From Cyclobacterium marinum DSM 745 (lineage in GTDB: Bacteria; Bacteroidota; Bacteroidia; Cytophagales; Cyclobacteriaceae), in NCBI RefSeq assembly GCF_000222485.1, contig NC_015914.1:930001-994000 (forward strand): DNA of 64,000 nt. Reading direction: 5' to 3'. The notes under the pieces were generated by a model. The model was not told the DNA's origin, did no database searches, and saw nothing but the letters and a program-made list of their open reading frames with translations. Shown here piece by piece: positions 35,685-44,164 of the stretch. Made by a program: the position numbers and the translations under genes. Position 1 is the stretch's first letter. Every line of letters starts with the position of its first letter.

Positions 35685-35716
35685 TCCCTTTGCTACGCCT
35701 AAACATAACAAAGGGA
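35685..35716 (-). terminator. Intrinsic terminator of ettA
   Basis: TCCCTTTG at 35685-35692 pairs with CAAAGGGA at 35709-35716. On the minus strand the stem is followed by a run of nine T residues. Confidence 0.85.
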
Positions 35717-35748
35717 AAACACAAACACAGGATTTTTAATAAAGCTTT

Positions 35749-37428
35749 TTATTTAAGCTTTTTATATTTAATTCGTTTCGGCGTAAGGTCCCCTAAACGC
35801 TTTTTCTTGTTTTCCTCATAATCGGAGAAATTGCCTTCAAACCAATACACATTACTGTCCCCCTCAAAGGCAAGAATATGAGTACATATTCTATCCAGGA
35901 ACCAACGGTCGTGAGAGATTACCACAGCACATCCTGCAAAATTCTCCAAGGCTTCTTCCAGCGCTCTTAGGGTATTTACGTCCAAATCATTGGTAGGCTC
36001 ATCCAAAAGTAAGAGGTTTCCTCCCTTTTTCAAAGTCATGGCCAAATGAATCCGATTTCTTTCACCTCCGGAAAGTACGCCAACCTTTTTACCCTGATCA
36101 GCCCCCCCAAAATTGAAACGACTCACATACGCTCTGGAATTCACTTCTTTGTTCCCAAGTTGCACGTATTCGTTCCCTTCAGAAATTGTTTCATATACAG
36201 TTTTGTTGGGGTCCAAGGTGTCATGTTCTTGATCAACATAAGCTATTTCCACCGTTTCCCCTATTTCAAAATGACCGGCATCAGGTTTTTCATCTCCGGT
36301 AATTAAATTGAATAGCGTGGATTTACCTGCACCATTGGGACCAATCACTCCTACAATCCCGCCTTGAGGCAATGAAAAAGTGAGGTCATCAAATAGTAAT
36401 TTATCTCCAAAAGCTTTCGAAACCCCTTTGACTTCTATGACCTTACTCCCAAGTCTTGGTCCCGGAGGAATATACAGTTCAAGTTTAGATTCTTTTTCTT
36501 TGGCATCTTCACCCACAAGCTTATCATAAGCATTCAACCTTGCCTTACCTTTGGATTGTTTGGCCTTTGGCGACATCCGGATCCACTCCAATTCTCTTTC
36601 AAGGGTCTTCTGCCGTTTAGACTCTGTTTTTTCTTCTTGCTTCAAGCGATCTTGCTTTTGCTCTAACCAACTCGAATAATTTCCTTTCCAAGGTATCCCT
36701 TCACCTCTGTCCAGTTCTAGAATCCAGCCGGCCACATTATCTAGAAAATATCGATCGTGAGTAACCGCTATTACTGTGCCTTTGTAATTTTTTAAATGTT
36801 GTTCAAGCCATAAAACCGACTCAGCATCCAAGTGGTTGGTAGGCTCATCTAGTAACAAGACGTCAGGCTCTTGCAAAAGCAACCTACATAAAGCCACTCT
36901 TCTTTTCTCCCCTCCGGATAGATTTTCTACGATGGCATCAGCAGGAGGGAGACGCAAAGCATCCATTGCTTTTTCCAACATGGTTTCCAATTCCCAAGCA
37001 TTCGCGGCATCTAATTTTTCCTGAACCTCACCTTGTTGATCAATCAATTTTTGCATGGCATCCGGATCTTCCATGACAGCCGGATCCATAAATTTCTCAT
37101 TAATTTGCTCAAACTCTTTCAAAAGGTTAACGGTATCACTAACAGCCTCTTCCACTACTTCTTTTACCGTTTTAGTAGGGTCTAATACCGGCTCTTGTTG
37201 TAACATACCTACAGAGTATCCCGGGGACCACACCACTTCACCTTGGTATTCGGTTTCCATTCCGGCAATTATTTTCAGCAAGGAACTTTTTCCAGAGCCA
37301 TTAAGTCCTAGAACGCCTATTTTGGCACCATAAAAAAACGAAAGGTAAATATCTTTAAGTACTTTTTTCTGTGGAGGGTAAACTTTGGAAACTCCCGCCA
37401 TAGAAAAAATTATTTTTTCATTACTCAT
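35749..37428 (-). CDS. ettA: Energy-dependent translational throttle protein EttA (ABC-F)
   Basis: Soluble ABC-F protein that binds the ribosomal E site and gates elongation by the ATP/ADP ratio. The 559 residues include two ATPase domains: the first with GLNGSGKSS, signature LSGGEKRRVAL and LLLDEPTNHLD; the second with GPNGAGKST, LSGGERNRIHL and LLLDEPTNDLD. Between them is the charged P-site linker (KQEEKTESKRQKTLERELEWI). The arm region after the first Walker A is of EttA type. It is flanked by its own terminator and looks monocistronic. Confidence 0.95.
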   Translation of the reverse strand: MSNEKIIFSMAGVSKVYPPQKKVLKDIYLSFFYGAKIGVLGLNGSGKSSLLKIIAGMETEYQGEVVWSPGYSVGMLQQEPVLDPTKTVKEVVEEAVSDTVNLLKEFEQINEKFMDPAVMEDPDAMQKLIDQQGEVQEKLDAANAWELETMLEKAMDALRLPPADAIVENLSGGEKRRVALCRLLLQEPDVLLLDEPTNHLDAESVLWLEQHLKNYKGTVIAVTHDRYFLDNVAGWILELDRGEGIPWKGNYSSWLEQKQDRLKQEEKTESKRQKTLERELEWIRMSPKAKQSKGKARLNAYDKLVGEDAKEKESKLELYIPPGPRLGSKVIEVKGVSKAFGDKLLFDDLTFSLPQGGIVGVIGPNGAGKSTLFNLITGDEKPDAGHFEIGETVEIAYVDQEHDTLDPNKTVYETISEGNEYVQLGNKEVNSRAYVSRFNFGGADQGKKVGVLSGGERNRIHLAMTLKKGGNLLLLDEPTNDLDVNTLRALEEALENFAGCAVVISHDRWFLDRICTHILAFEGDSNVYWFEGNFSDYEENKKKRLGDLTPKRIKYKKLK

Positions 37429-37557
37429 GGTTGATTTATGTTTAATTTAAAAAGCAAAGATGGTAAAAAATCGGCTTTCTTAGGATAAATGAACCATATT
37501 TAATTAATTTGCAGAAATACGTCAAACCACTAAATATTTGCAACCAACCTTTTAATC

Positions 37558-38808
37558 ATGACTGAACATCCATTTGGATATATAATAGGAGACAAAATCT
37601 ACTTGAAGGGCTTCTTAGGCCAAGAAGATCGTGTGATAGGAGAGGTTAAAGAAGATGAAGCTTCCACCTTTCGCTATTTTGAGGGTAGATTTGACACCGT
37701 AAAACAAAAGGTAGAAAAACTAAAAAGTGACATTCAGGAAAACCAAAACAAAGGCTCTTTCTTGATGAAACTCATTCACCTTAAGTCCTCATTAATGTCT
37801 TATGACGGACTTGGGGATTTTCCTGAGCTAATCAAAGAACTTGAAGAACAGGAAGCCTATTTGGAAGAAATCATACAATCCAATCGACAGAAAAATTTAG
37901 AAATAAAGAATGAACTTATCCAAGAGGCTGAAACCTACAAGGACAGCACTGACTGGAAAGAAACTTCTGAGGTTTTTAAAGAGCTAAAGCTCAAATGGCT
38001 AAAAACAGGTCCTGTAGAAAAGGAATTGGAAGAAGAAATCAACAAAAAATTCCAAGACATCCTCGATGTTTTCTACGGCAATCGTAAAAATTATTTTGAT
38101 GGGCTAGCTTTGCAAGCAGAGCAAAACATCAAAGTCTACGAAAATCTATTAGAACGCGCTAGGGAAGCATACAATTTGGCAGATGTAAAGACTGCCTTTG
38201 AAATAAGCAAGAGAATACAGAAAGAGTGGAAAACTTCAGGTCGGGTTCCCGCCTCAAAAAGGCAACCCATTTGGGATGAGTTTTCTAAAATCAATAACCG
38301 TATTTTCAGCAAATACAAGCGCATGAGTCAAAGCATGCCCACCATCAGCCCCGGGTTAATGATTAAGAAAATTGATCGATGGGCTGAAGAAATGCGACTT
38401 CTTTCCAAAGGAGAAGTAAATGAAAGCAAATTGAACCAAGCGAAAAAATTACAGGGAGAATGGAAAAAGCTTCCTCCAAAAAAACCAAGAAATGCACAAC
38501 AAAGTATTGGCTCTTTCGTATTCTTTTCAGAAATAATCTTTGAGAAATCATTTCTTGACAAACTTTGTCATTCAAAATATGATGGGTTTGCTGAAATGCC
38601 TGAAACGGAGCAAAATTCCTTAAAAATAAACCTTTTGAAAGATCTTATTGCCCGAGATCAAAGAGAACTTGTCACTGTAAGGGAAAATGCTGAGAACTTT
38701 AGAAGTCAGGAAGGCGAATTTGATCACATAATGAGAAAAAAAATTGCCGCCCATAAAAGAAAAGTCGATGTGAAAAACAGTATTTTAAAAGAACTTACAA
38801 ACAATTAA
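37558..38808 (+). CDS. DUF349 domain protein
   Basis: Cytoplasmic, strongly helical and charged protein of 416 residues with several DUF349 repeats, recognisable by W-K-x-x-G-x-V/P segments: LKLKWLKTGPVEKELEEEINKKFQ, IQKEWKTSGRVPASKRQPIWDEF and LQGEWKKLPPKKPRN. The N-terminal 50 residues are less helical. DUF349 proteins of Bacteroidota have no proven function. It precedes the DUF2795 gene by 76 bases, but the latter has its own promoter. Confidence 0.88.
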   Translation: MTEHPFGYIIGDKIYLKGFLGQEDRVIGEVKEDEASTFRYFEGRFDTVKQKVEKLKSDIQENQNKGSFLMKLIHLKSSLMSYDGLGDFPELIKELEEQEAYLEEIIQSNRQKNLEIKNELIQEAETYKDSTDWKETSEVFKELKLKWLKTGPVEKELEEEINKKFQDILDVFYGNRKNYFDGLALQAEQNIKVYENLLERAREAYNLADVKTAFEISKRIQKEWKTSGRVPASKRQPIWDEFSKINNRIFSKYKRMSQSMPTISPGLMIKKIDRWAEEMRLLSKGEVNESKLNQAKKLQGEWKKLPPKKPRNAQQSIGSFVFFSEIIFEKSFLDKLCHSKYDGFAEMPETEQNSLKINLLKDLIARDQRELVTVRENAENFRSQEGEFDHIMRKKIAAHKRKVDVKNSILKELTNN

Positions 38809-38840
38809 TCCGTAAATGTTTTAGTTTAAGAAAGTATTTC

Positions 38841-38848
38841 TATTTTTG
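38841..38848 (+). promoter_or_regulatory. -7 promoter element (TATTTTTG) before DUF2795 gene
   Basis: Matches TAnnTTTG, 36 bases before the ATG at 38885. Just after it lies CCCCTTTAAGGGG (38851-38863), a 6-bp inverted repeat around one base that could be a regulator site. Confidence 0.5.
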
Positions 38849-38884
38849 CACCCCTTTAAGGGGATCTTTAAAATTGTGTAGATT

Positions 38885-39106
38885 ATGTATTGGACTTTAG
38901 AACTTGCCTCCTATCTGGAAGACGCTCCGTGGCCAGCCACCAAGGATGAGTTAATTGATTTTGCTATTCGCTCTGGAGCACCGTTAGAGGTTGTCGAAAA
39001 CCTCCAAGAGCTTGAGGACGACGGAGAACCTTATGAAAATATCGAGGAAATATGGCCGGATTATCCAACAAAAGACGATTTCTTCTTTAATGAAGATGAA
39101 TATTAA
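38885..39106 (+). CDS. DUF2795 domain protein
   Basis: Small acidic protein of 73 residues, MYWTLELASYLEDAPWPATK onward, with the Bacteroidota-conserved sequence LIDFAIRSGAPLEVVENLQELE and the end YPTKDDFFFNEDEY. The strong conservation of this short family in the phylum implies a core function that is still unknown. It has its own promoter and a terminator a few bases after its stop. Confidence 0.9.
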   Translation: MYWTLELASYLEDAPWPATKDELIDFAIRSGAPLEVVENLQELEDDGEPYENIEEIWPDYPTKDDFFFNEDEY

Positions 39107-39111
39107 TTATC

Positions 39112-39140
39112 AAGCCTTCTCTATTAAGTGAAGGCTTTTT
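39112..39140 (+). terminator. Intrinsic terminator after DUF2795 gene
   Basis: AAGCCTTC at 39112-39119 pairs with GAAGGCTT at 39130-39137, followed by TTT. It lies six bases after the stop codon. Confidence 0.85.
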
Positions 39141-39147
39141 CACTGCC

Positions 39148-39880
39148 TTATATCCTTAAGGCTTTTTTTAGTTTTATCATGCCCTTTTTGCTCACCGGCA
39201 ATTGGGTATTGTCTTTGAGAAACACCAAATAGTTTTCCTTTTGGTAAGGCTCTATTTTACTTATTGCTGAAATATTCACAATATGTGATCGATGGATGCG
39301 AGTGAAGTTTTGGGGATCAAGCATTTTTTCAAAGTAGGACATGGTTCCTAATTTTAGGAACTGTTTTCCTGCTGAGTTGATCTTTACATAGTCACCATCG
39401 GCACTAATGGAAGCAATATTGGCTTCCTGCAAAACCTCAATCCTGTTACCGGTCTTTACCACAACTCTGGTCAGAAATCCCTCTGATGGCATTTCCTCTT
39501 TTAATCTTGTCAATTTAGATGAATCATTCGGTGCTATACTTACCCGTTGAATAGCTTGACCCAGTCTTTCTTTAGAGAATGGCTTTAGCAAATAATCCAC
39601 CGCCTGTAATTCAAAAGCCTTGATGGCATAATTGTCATATGCTGTAGTGAAAATTATCTTTGGAGGCTCTTCTAAAAGCTCTACCAATTCAAAACCGGTG
39701 ATTTTGGGCATTTCAATATCAAGAAATACCAAGTCAGGTTGAAGTTCTCCAATTCCTTTAAAGGCCTCAAAACCCGTCGTTAAACCGCCCTACCACTTTG
39801 AGGTCAGGAAAATATTCTAAATAATCTTGAAGTAAATCTTGAGCCAATGGCTCATCATCTACAATAATACAACGTATCAT
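39148..39880 (-). pseudogene. LytTR family response regulator interrupted by a frameshift (possibly recoded)
   Basis: Response regulator of the histidine kinase gene directly upstream. The ATG at 39880-39878 overlaps the kinase stop (ATGA). The first 37 codons give MIRCIIVDDEPLAQDLL through VVGRFNDGF, then TGA at 39769-39767. Skipping one base restores the frame as EAFKGIGELQPDLVFLDIEMP, with the phospho-acceptor Asp in FLDIEMP, receiver-domain Lys in LLKPFSKE, and a complete LytTR domain (FTRIHRSHIVNISAI). The summed length of about 243 is normal. The junction GGG TTT TGA G allows a clean +1 slip (UUU to UUU), as at prfB, so recoding, a recent mutation and an assembly error all remain possible. 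Confidence 0.85.
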
Positions 39881-40920
39881 TTAATTTGTGGGATTTTTAA
39901 AGTAGCAGTAAAATGACCATCGCTTTGGCTGTAATCCAATAAATCCTTCCTCCCAAATATCAAAAACAATCTCCTTTCCAAACTTTCTAAACCAAAGCCG
40001 GTTCCTGATGCTTTTTTAGAATTTTCGTCACTGGGATTTGTTACTGTCACCTCAAGACAATCCTCTTTTTGACTTGCCTCAATCTGAATTAAAACTTCTC
40101 CGGTGACACCATACAAACCATGTTTCACAGCATTTTCTACTAAAGTCTGGAGCAACAGAGAAGGTAACTTTAAGGTTGAAATACTTTTAGGTATCGTTAT
40201 TTCATAACTAAGCCTATGACCAAAACGGATTTTTTCCAAATAAAAATATTGAGTTATAGCCTCCATCTCACTCGCTAAATCAGTCCATTCTTTTGAATCG
40301 GACTTCAGGTTTTTTCTATAATATTCAGCCAGTCCCTGAACCATATTACGAGCTTTCTCCGGATCTCTTTTTAATAGGGCATTAATCGAATTCAAACTAT
40401 TAAAAAGGAAGTGAGGCTGCATTTGCTGTCTTAAATAATGTAGCTCTGCATCAGTAGATAATTTTTGGCGACTCTCTTCATGCTGCAGCTTATTAAAATC
40501 TTTGCTACTTGACCTATTGGATAGCACATTTATACCTACCAAATGTAAGAGCCATGTTCCAATGCAAATTCTTAATGGAACAATATCTCCATAAACGATT
40601 TTATCCTCTGCAAAAACTAACCAGCCTGACTCCCACAAAATTTGATTCCCATAGGTAAGTAAAGCTGCCAACACAAGGGAAAATAACAGGGTTGGCCAAC
40701 TTTTAACCTCTCCAACAGGATAGTAATTTAACATTAGCTTGATAAGGATAGCTCCCAGACCAAACGTAAAAGCACTTATCAGACCATCAGCAATACTCCA
40801 TTCTACATTACCCTGCTCCAAATAAGCAGTAAGAAAAGTACCTGCGAAAACCATCAAAAGAAAAATCACCTGATCCTTACTATTTTCATTGATTTTTAAG
40901 AATTCAGGTGACTTTTCCAT
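39877..40920 (-). CDS. LytS-type sensor histidine kinase
   Basis: Membrane sensor kinase of the His_kinase family. The 347 residues have four transmembrane helices in residues 18-132, a short linker, and the kinase core with LRQQMQPHFLFNSLNSIN. H170 is the phosphorylated histidine. ATP-binding parts follow: LPSLLLQTLVENAVKHG and GTGFGLESLERRL. There is no separate sensor domain, so the membrane part probably senses an envelope signal. It overlaps the response regulator by four bases and follows a LiaF-like membrane gene by 13 bases, which suggests a cell-envelope stress system. Confidence 0.93.
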   Translation of the reverse strand: MEKSPEFLKINENSKDQVIFLLMVFAGTFLTAYLEQGNVEWSIADGLISAFTFGLGAILIKLMLNYYPVGEVKSWPTLLFSLVLAALLTYGNQILWESGWLVFAEDKIVYGDIVPLRICIGTWLLHLVGINVLSNRSSSKDFNKLQHEESRQKLSTDAELHYLRQQMQPHFLFNSLNSINALLKRDPEKARNMVQGLAEYYRKNLKSDSKEWTDLASEMEAITQYFYLEKIRFGHRLSYEITIPKSISTLKLPSLLLQTLVENAVKHGLYGVTGEVLIQIEASQKEDCLEVTVTNPSDENSKKASGTGFGLESLERRLFLIFGRKDLLDYSQSDGHFTATLKIPQIK

Positions 40921-40933
40921 AGTGAACCTAATT

Positions 40934-41671
40934 TTAGTAGGAAGTGATTTCTATTCCACCAAAAATCACTGAACCTGTGATGATTAATTTTTTGTCGGCA
41001 TTTTGAGCAACCCCTTGTTGCGCATATCTCTTATCATCTATTCCGGCTGCCAAATTGGACACACCCAACTGTACGTCCCAGTGGGGTGGAACAATGAGTT
41101 TGAGTCCCCCAAATGCAACTGAGACTTTCAATACTGCTTGATCCTGGATATCCGCATGCATCAAGTCAATGTCTGCTCCTCCAAATACAGAGGTGACGTC
41201 CCCTCCTTTAAAATTCTTGCTCATTACTTTTCTTTTAATTCCGGTTAGAAAAGCATCTACATTGACAAAGTCGGAGCTGTACTTACCAAAGACTTTTTCA
41301 TTCTCAGCAGTACTTTTATCAAAGCCTTCTTCCCAACCTTTCAAATTAAAAGATTTGTTTCTATTCTTTTTAAAAATAATATAAAGCCCCAATAAAATTA
41401 AACCGATGGGTAACAGCATAGGCCCAATATGGAAAGGTAAAAACATAAAGTCTTTCAGCAGAAAAAAACCTCCAATTAAGATTAGAACGACTGAGCCAGT
41501 ACTCTGAAACCTGTTTTTGTAACCTGTATAAATACCTATTGCAATAAGAATCATTGGCCATGAAAATACCCAGTATGGTATAAACAAGCCCATCTGTTTG
41601 AGTAAAAGCAGTGAGCCAACCACTAAAATGATGACTCTTAATACAAAATTACCATTTCTTTTTCCATTCAT
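40934..41671 (-). CDS. LiaF-like membrane protein (DUF5668-type helices, C-terminal beta domain)
   Basis: A 245-residue protein with four transmembrane helices in the first 115 residues (for example LRVIILVVGSLLLLKQMGLF) and a soluble C-terminal domain (KVSVAFGGLKLIVPPHWDV, TGSVIFGGIEI) of the kind found in LiaF and cell-wall-active antibiotic response proteins. LiaF proteins modulate a sister two-component system. Here the gene starts the operon with the LytS kinase and LytTR regulator, so a regulatory role on the kinase is inferred from context. Confidence 0.8.
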   Translation of the reverse strand: MNGKRNGNFVLRVIILVVGSLLLLKQMGLFIPYWVFSWPMILIAIGIYTGYKNRFQSTGSVVLILIGGFFLLKDFMFLPFHIGPMLLPIGLILLGLYIIFKKNRNKSFNLKGWEEGFDKSTAENEKVFGKYSSDFVNVDAFLTGIKRKVMSKNFKGGDVTSVFGGADIDLMHADIQDQAVLKVSVAFGGLKLIVPPHWDVQLGVSNLAAGIDDKRYAQQGVAQNADKKLIITGSVIFGGIEITSY

Positions 41672-41733
41672 GATTTTAGTTTTTTAATAATGAACGAAAG
41701 GTCTTACAATCGAACTTCTTTTCAAAAACCATA

Positions 41734-41783
41734 TCGGTTAAGGAAAAAATAATACCGTTAAACGACCTATTTTTACGGTTAAA
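41734..41783. promoter_or_regulatory. Three direct repeats resembling LytTR binding sites
   Basis: TCGGTTAAG (41734-41742), ACCGTTAAA (41754-41762) and ACGGTTAAA (41775-41783) form three 9-base repeats with 20- and 21-base spacing. This is the form of LytTR targets: imperfect 9-bp repeats two helical turns apart. The site lies 63-112 bases upstream of the LiaF-like/kinase/regulator operon, and the last repeat runs into the ispD stop. Autoregulation is inferred. Confidence 0.55.
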
Positions 41784-42480
41784 TGATTTTTCCCTTTTCA
41801 GCCAATAAAAAACTAGCGTAGCTTAAATCTTCTGGGGTAGTCAGCTTGATATTTTCTCTATTTCCCATGATCAGTCGAACTTCCCATCCCATGTTTTCAT
41901 ATACGGTAGCGTCATCCGTAAAATAAGGCTTTTCTTCTGTTAAAAAAGCTGACTTTATCCTTGCCAGTTGAAAAGTTTGTGGGGTCTGTACCAATCGAAA
42001 TTCGTCTCTATTCTTAAACTGAGAACTTCCATTGGCCTTAACCTTCCTGATTGAATCTTTCAAATCTACCACAGCAATGGCACTCCCTTCTTTGGCTGCC
42101 GTCAGGTAACTTTCATGGATCACCTTTTCTGAAACAAAAGGCCTGACACCATCATGAATGGCCACCAAGCCAGCTTCATTATCAGGAATACTATTCAATC
42201 CATTTTTGACGGACCCAAACCTACTTGCCCCACCTTGAATCAATTGATGAGGTACATTGAAATTATATTCTACACAAAGTTTTTCCCAATAGTCGAATTG
42301 GCTGTTCGGCAAAACCAAAATCAAATTTAAGTCGGTATCGTAGTCATAAAACACTTGTAAGGTATGCATTAATACAGGCAAGCCTCCAATCGGCAGGAAT
42401 TGCTTGGCTACCTCTCCGCCCATCCGGACACCTGAACCACCAGCCACAATTACCGCATATTTAACCTGATTATTCTTCAT
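41779..42480 (-). CDS. ispD: 2-C-methyl-D-erythritol 4-phosphate cytidylyltransferase
   Basis: Third step of the non-mevalonate isoprenoid pathway, joining CMP to methylerythritol phosphate. The 233 residues show the nucleotide-binding loop VAGGSGVRMGGEVAKQFLPI, the VAIHDGVRPFV motif (metal-binding Asp), and TPQTFQLARIKSAF, with TDDATVYENMGWEV near the end. Length and order are normal. It lies six bases downstream of the MntR-like repressor gene, so it shares its transcript. Confidence 0.95.
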   Translation of the reverse strand: MKNNQVKYAVIVAGGSGVRMGGEVAKQFLPIGGLPVLMHTLQVFYDYDTDLNLILVLPNSQFDYWEKLCVEYNFNVPHQLIQGGASRFGSVKNGLNSIPDNEAGLVAIHDGVRPFVSEKVIHESYLTAAKEGSAIAVVDLKDSIRKVKANGSSQFKNRDEFRLVQTPQTFQLARIKSAFLTEEKPYFTDDATVYENMGWEVRLIMGNRENIKLTTPEDLSYASFLLAEKGKII

Positions 42481-42486
42481 ACCTTA

Positions 42487-43137
42487 TTAACTTACCAAAA
42501 GCTTGGAACACACCAATGCCGATAAAACTTCTTTTTGCCCCCCGTAGGATACCGTCATGTTTTTATCGTAAGGCTCCACTGCTAAAACTTCCACTTCAAC
42601 TCCTAATGCCAGTCCTTTACTATTCAGGTATTTTAAAAATTCATCTGAGGTCTTGCTAAGTGCCTTTAGAGTCACCAACTCCTCCGGCTGACAATCAGAA
42701 AGTAACCTAAACTTTTGAGTGGCAATTTCCCCGGTACTTGTAGGAATTGGGGACCCGTGCGGATCCCTCTCAGGGTAACCAAGAATTTCATCCATTCTTT
42801 CAAAAAAGGCAGTTGATTGGATGTGCTCCAACTGTTCTGCGATTTCATGCACTTCTTCCCAACCAAAGCCCATCTTCTCTACCAAATACATTTCTGTAAG
42901 CCTGTGCTTTCTAATGATCATGGCAGCCATCTTTTTTCCTTTCGCTGTAATTTTAAGGGGTTTGTATTTTTCATACTCCAATAAACCCATCCCTGCTAAT
43001 TTCTTTACCATACTATTAACTGAAGGAAGACTAACTTCCAGAGCTTGGGCAATACTTGTAGTATTGACATCATCAGAAGCGATGGCTTGGTTAAAAATCA
43101 CTTTTAAGTAATTTTCTATAGATTGGCTGTTATTCAT
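42487..43137 (-). CDS. DtxR/MntR family metal-dependent repressor
   Basis: Winged helix-turn-helix repressor that responds to Mn2+ or Fe2+. The 216 residues contain an N-terminal helix-turn-helix (VNTTSIAQALEVSLPSVNSMVKKL), the dimerisation and metal-binding domain (RKHRLTEMYLVEKMGFGWEEVHEIAEQLEHIQ, with Glu and His ligands), and an SH3/FeoA-like C-terminal domain (about 150-216). It is divergent from a ZIP metal transporter, and the intergenic region holds GTTAG-N6-CTAAC, a plausible operator. The metal cannot be told from sequence. Confidence 0.9.
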   Translation of the reverse strand: MNNSQSIENYLKVIFNQAIASDDVNTTSIAQALEVSLPSVNSMVKKLAGMGLLEYEKYKPLKITAKGKKMAAMIIRKHRLTEMYLVEKMGFGWEEVHEIAEQLEHIQSTAFFERMDEILGYPERDPHGSPIPTSTGEIATQKFRLLSDCQPEELVTLKALSKTSDEFLKYLNSKGLALGVEVEVLAVEPYDKNMTVSYGGQKEVLSALVCSKLLVS

Positions 43138-43156
43138 TGCTTTAATTATTTCAAAA

Positions 43157-43164
43157 CAAAGATA
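43157..43164 (-). promoter_or_regulatory. -7 promoter element (TATCTTTG) for the MntR-like/ispD transcript
   Basis: Minus-strand match to TAnnTTTG, 19 bases before the repressor ATG. The -33 box is weak. It sits 21 bases from the GTTAG-N6-CTAAC inverted repeat, so the repressor could control itself. Confidence 0.5.
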
Positions 43165-43182
43165 AAAAAATATTGAAATAAA

Positions 43183-43213
43183 TTTGTTAGACCAACCTAA
43201 CTATTTAAATTTG
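43183..43213 (+). promoter_or_regulatory. Promoter of ZIP transporter gene
   Basis: TTTG at 43183-43186, exactly 19 bases, TAAATTTG at 43206-43213: a full Bacteroidota consensus. It implies a leader of about 120 bases before the ATG at 43339 and argues against a TTG start at 43216. Confidence 0.7.
43186..43201. promoter_or_regulatory. Candidate DtxR/MntR operator GTTAG-N6-CTAAC
   Basis: A 5-bp perfect inverted repeat inside the spacer of the ZIP promoter. The right side reads AACCTAA, identical to the DtxR half-site consensus (TTAGGTTAG-CTAACCTAA), and GTTAG is also shared. A bound repressor would block RNA polymerase. The cognate gene starts 50 bases to the left. Confidence 0.55.
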
Positions 43214-43338
43214 CCTTGACTAAATCCAAAATAAATTTCATAAAACACAAGCTGTTTCAGGTGATTTCCACAGGCTTAAGATTTGCTCAGCTTAGAAATC
43301 CCCAAATTGCAACAGAAATATATTTTAAAGAAAAAAGA

Positions 43339-44157
43339 ATGTTCGATATCCTCGTTGACTATTTAAGTAGTATTGCCCCGGCTTATGCCGCACTTATAGC
43401 TACCACATTTACCTGGTTTGTCACTGCTGTGGGAGCTGCTTTCGTATTTTTCTTTAAGAAATTGAACCGACCTTTTTTAGACACCATGATGGGTTTTACT
43501 GGAGGCGTGATGATTGCTGCAAGTTTTTGGAGCCTCTTGGCCCCTGCCATCAATATGACTGAGGGTGAAAGCTTTGCAAAGGTTATTCCTGCCGCCATAG
43601 GATTTTTTGGCGGTGCCATGTTTATTTTTGTCTTGGATAAGATATTACCACATGTCCATATCAATTTCAAAAAAACAGAAGGAATTAAAACACCTTGGCA
43701 AAGAACAACCCTTTTGGTATTGGCCATCACCATGCATAACATCCCTGAAGGTTTGGCTGTAGGAGTACTTTTTGGTGGGGCTGCCTCCGGTGTTCCCGAG
43801 GCCAGTATTGCCGGTGCTTTGATTCTTGCCATAGGAATAGGTTTGCAAAACCTTCCTGAAGGAATAGCTGTAGCCGTTCCTCTAAGAAGAATGGGATTAA
43901 GCAGAAGGAAAAGTTTTATGATGGGGCAAGCTTCCGCTTTGGTTGAACCCATTGCAGGGGTATTGGGTGCCGTAGCTGTTTCCATTTTCACCCCTATACT
44001 TCCCTATGCTTTGGCCTTTGCTGCCGGAGCCATGATATTTGTAGTAATTGAGGAGGTAGTTCCTGAATCGCAGCAGGATGGAAACACCGACTTGGCCACT
44101 ATGGGCTTCATCGGTGGTTTTATCATCATGATGGTCTTAGATGTGGCGCTTGGATAA
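43339..44157 (+). CDS. ZIP family divalent metal transporter
   Basis: Inner-membrane importer or exporter of zinc, iron or manganese, of the GufA/ZupT branch. The 272 residues have eight transmembrane helices, with the signature metal sites HNIPEGLAVGV in helix 4 and NLPEGIAVAVPLR in helix 5. A histidine-bearing loop (HVHINFKKTEG) follows helix 3. The ATG at 43339 starts at the natural helix 1 (MFDILVDYL), while a TTG at 43216 would lie at the transcription start. Control by the adjacent DtxR-like repressor is inferred. It converges with the dehydrogenase gene at a seven-base gap. Confidence 0.9.
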   Translation: MFDILVDYLSSIAPAYAALIATTFTWFVTAVGAAFVFFFKKLNRPFLDTMMGFTGGVMIAASFWSLLAPAINMTEGESFAKVIPAAIGFFGGAMFIFVLDKILPHVHINFKKTEGIKTPWQRTTLLVLAITMHNIPEGLAVGVLFGGAASGVPEASIAGALILAIGIGLQNLPEGIAVAVPLRRMGLSRRKSFMMGQASALVEPIAGVLGAVAVSIFTPILPYALAFAAGAMIFVVIEEVVPESQQDGNTDLATMGFIGGFIIMMVLDVALG

Positions 44158-44164
44158 ATAAAAT

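Noticed and set aside
43216..43338. TTG start of the ZIP gene giving 41 extra residues
   Set aside because: It would lie at or before the expected transcription start and the added residues are not part of the family; the ATG at 43339 fits helix 1.
43383..43991. Long minus-strand frame (202 codons) within the ZIP transporter gene
   Set aside because: It is antisense to a clear ZIP transporter, has no family features, and its composition (Pro, Lys, Ala) is that of a shadow frame.
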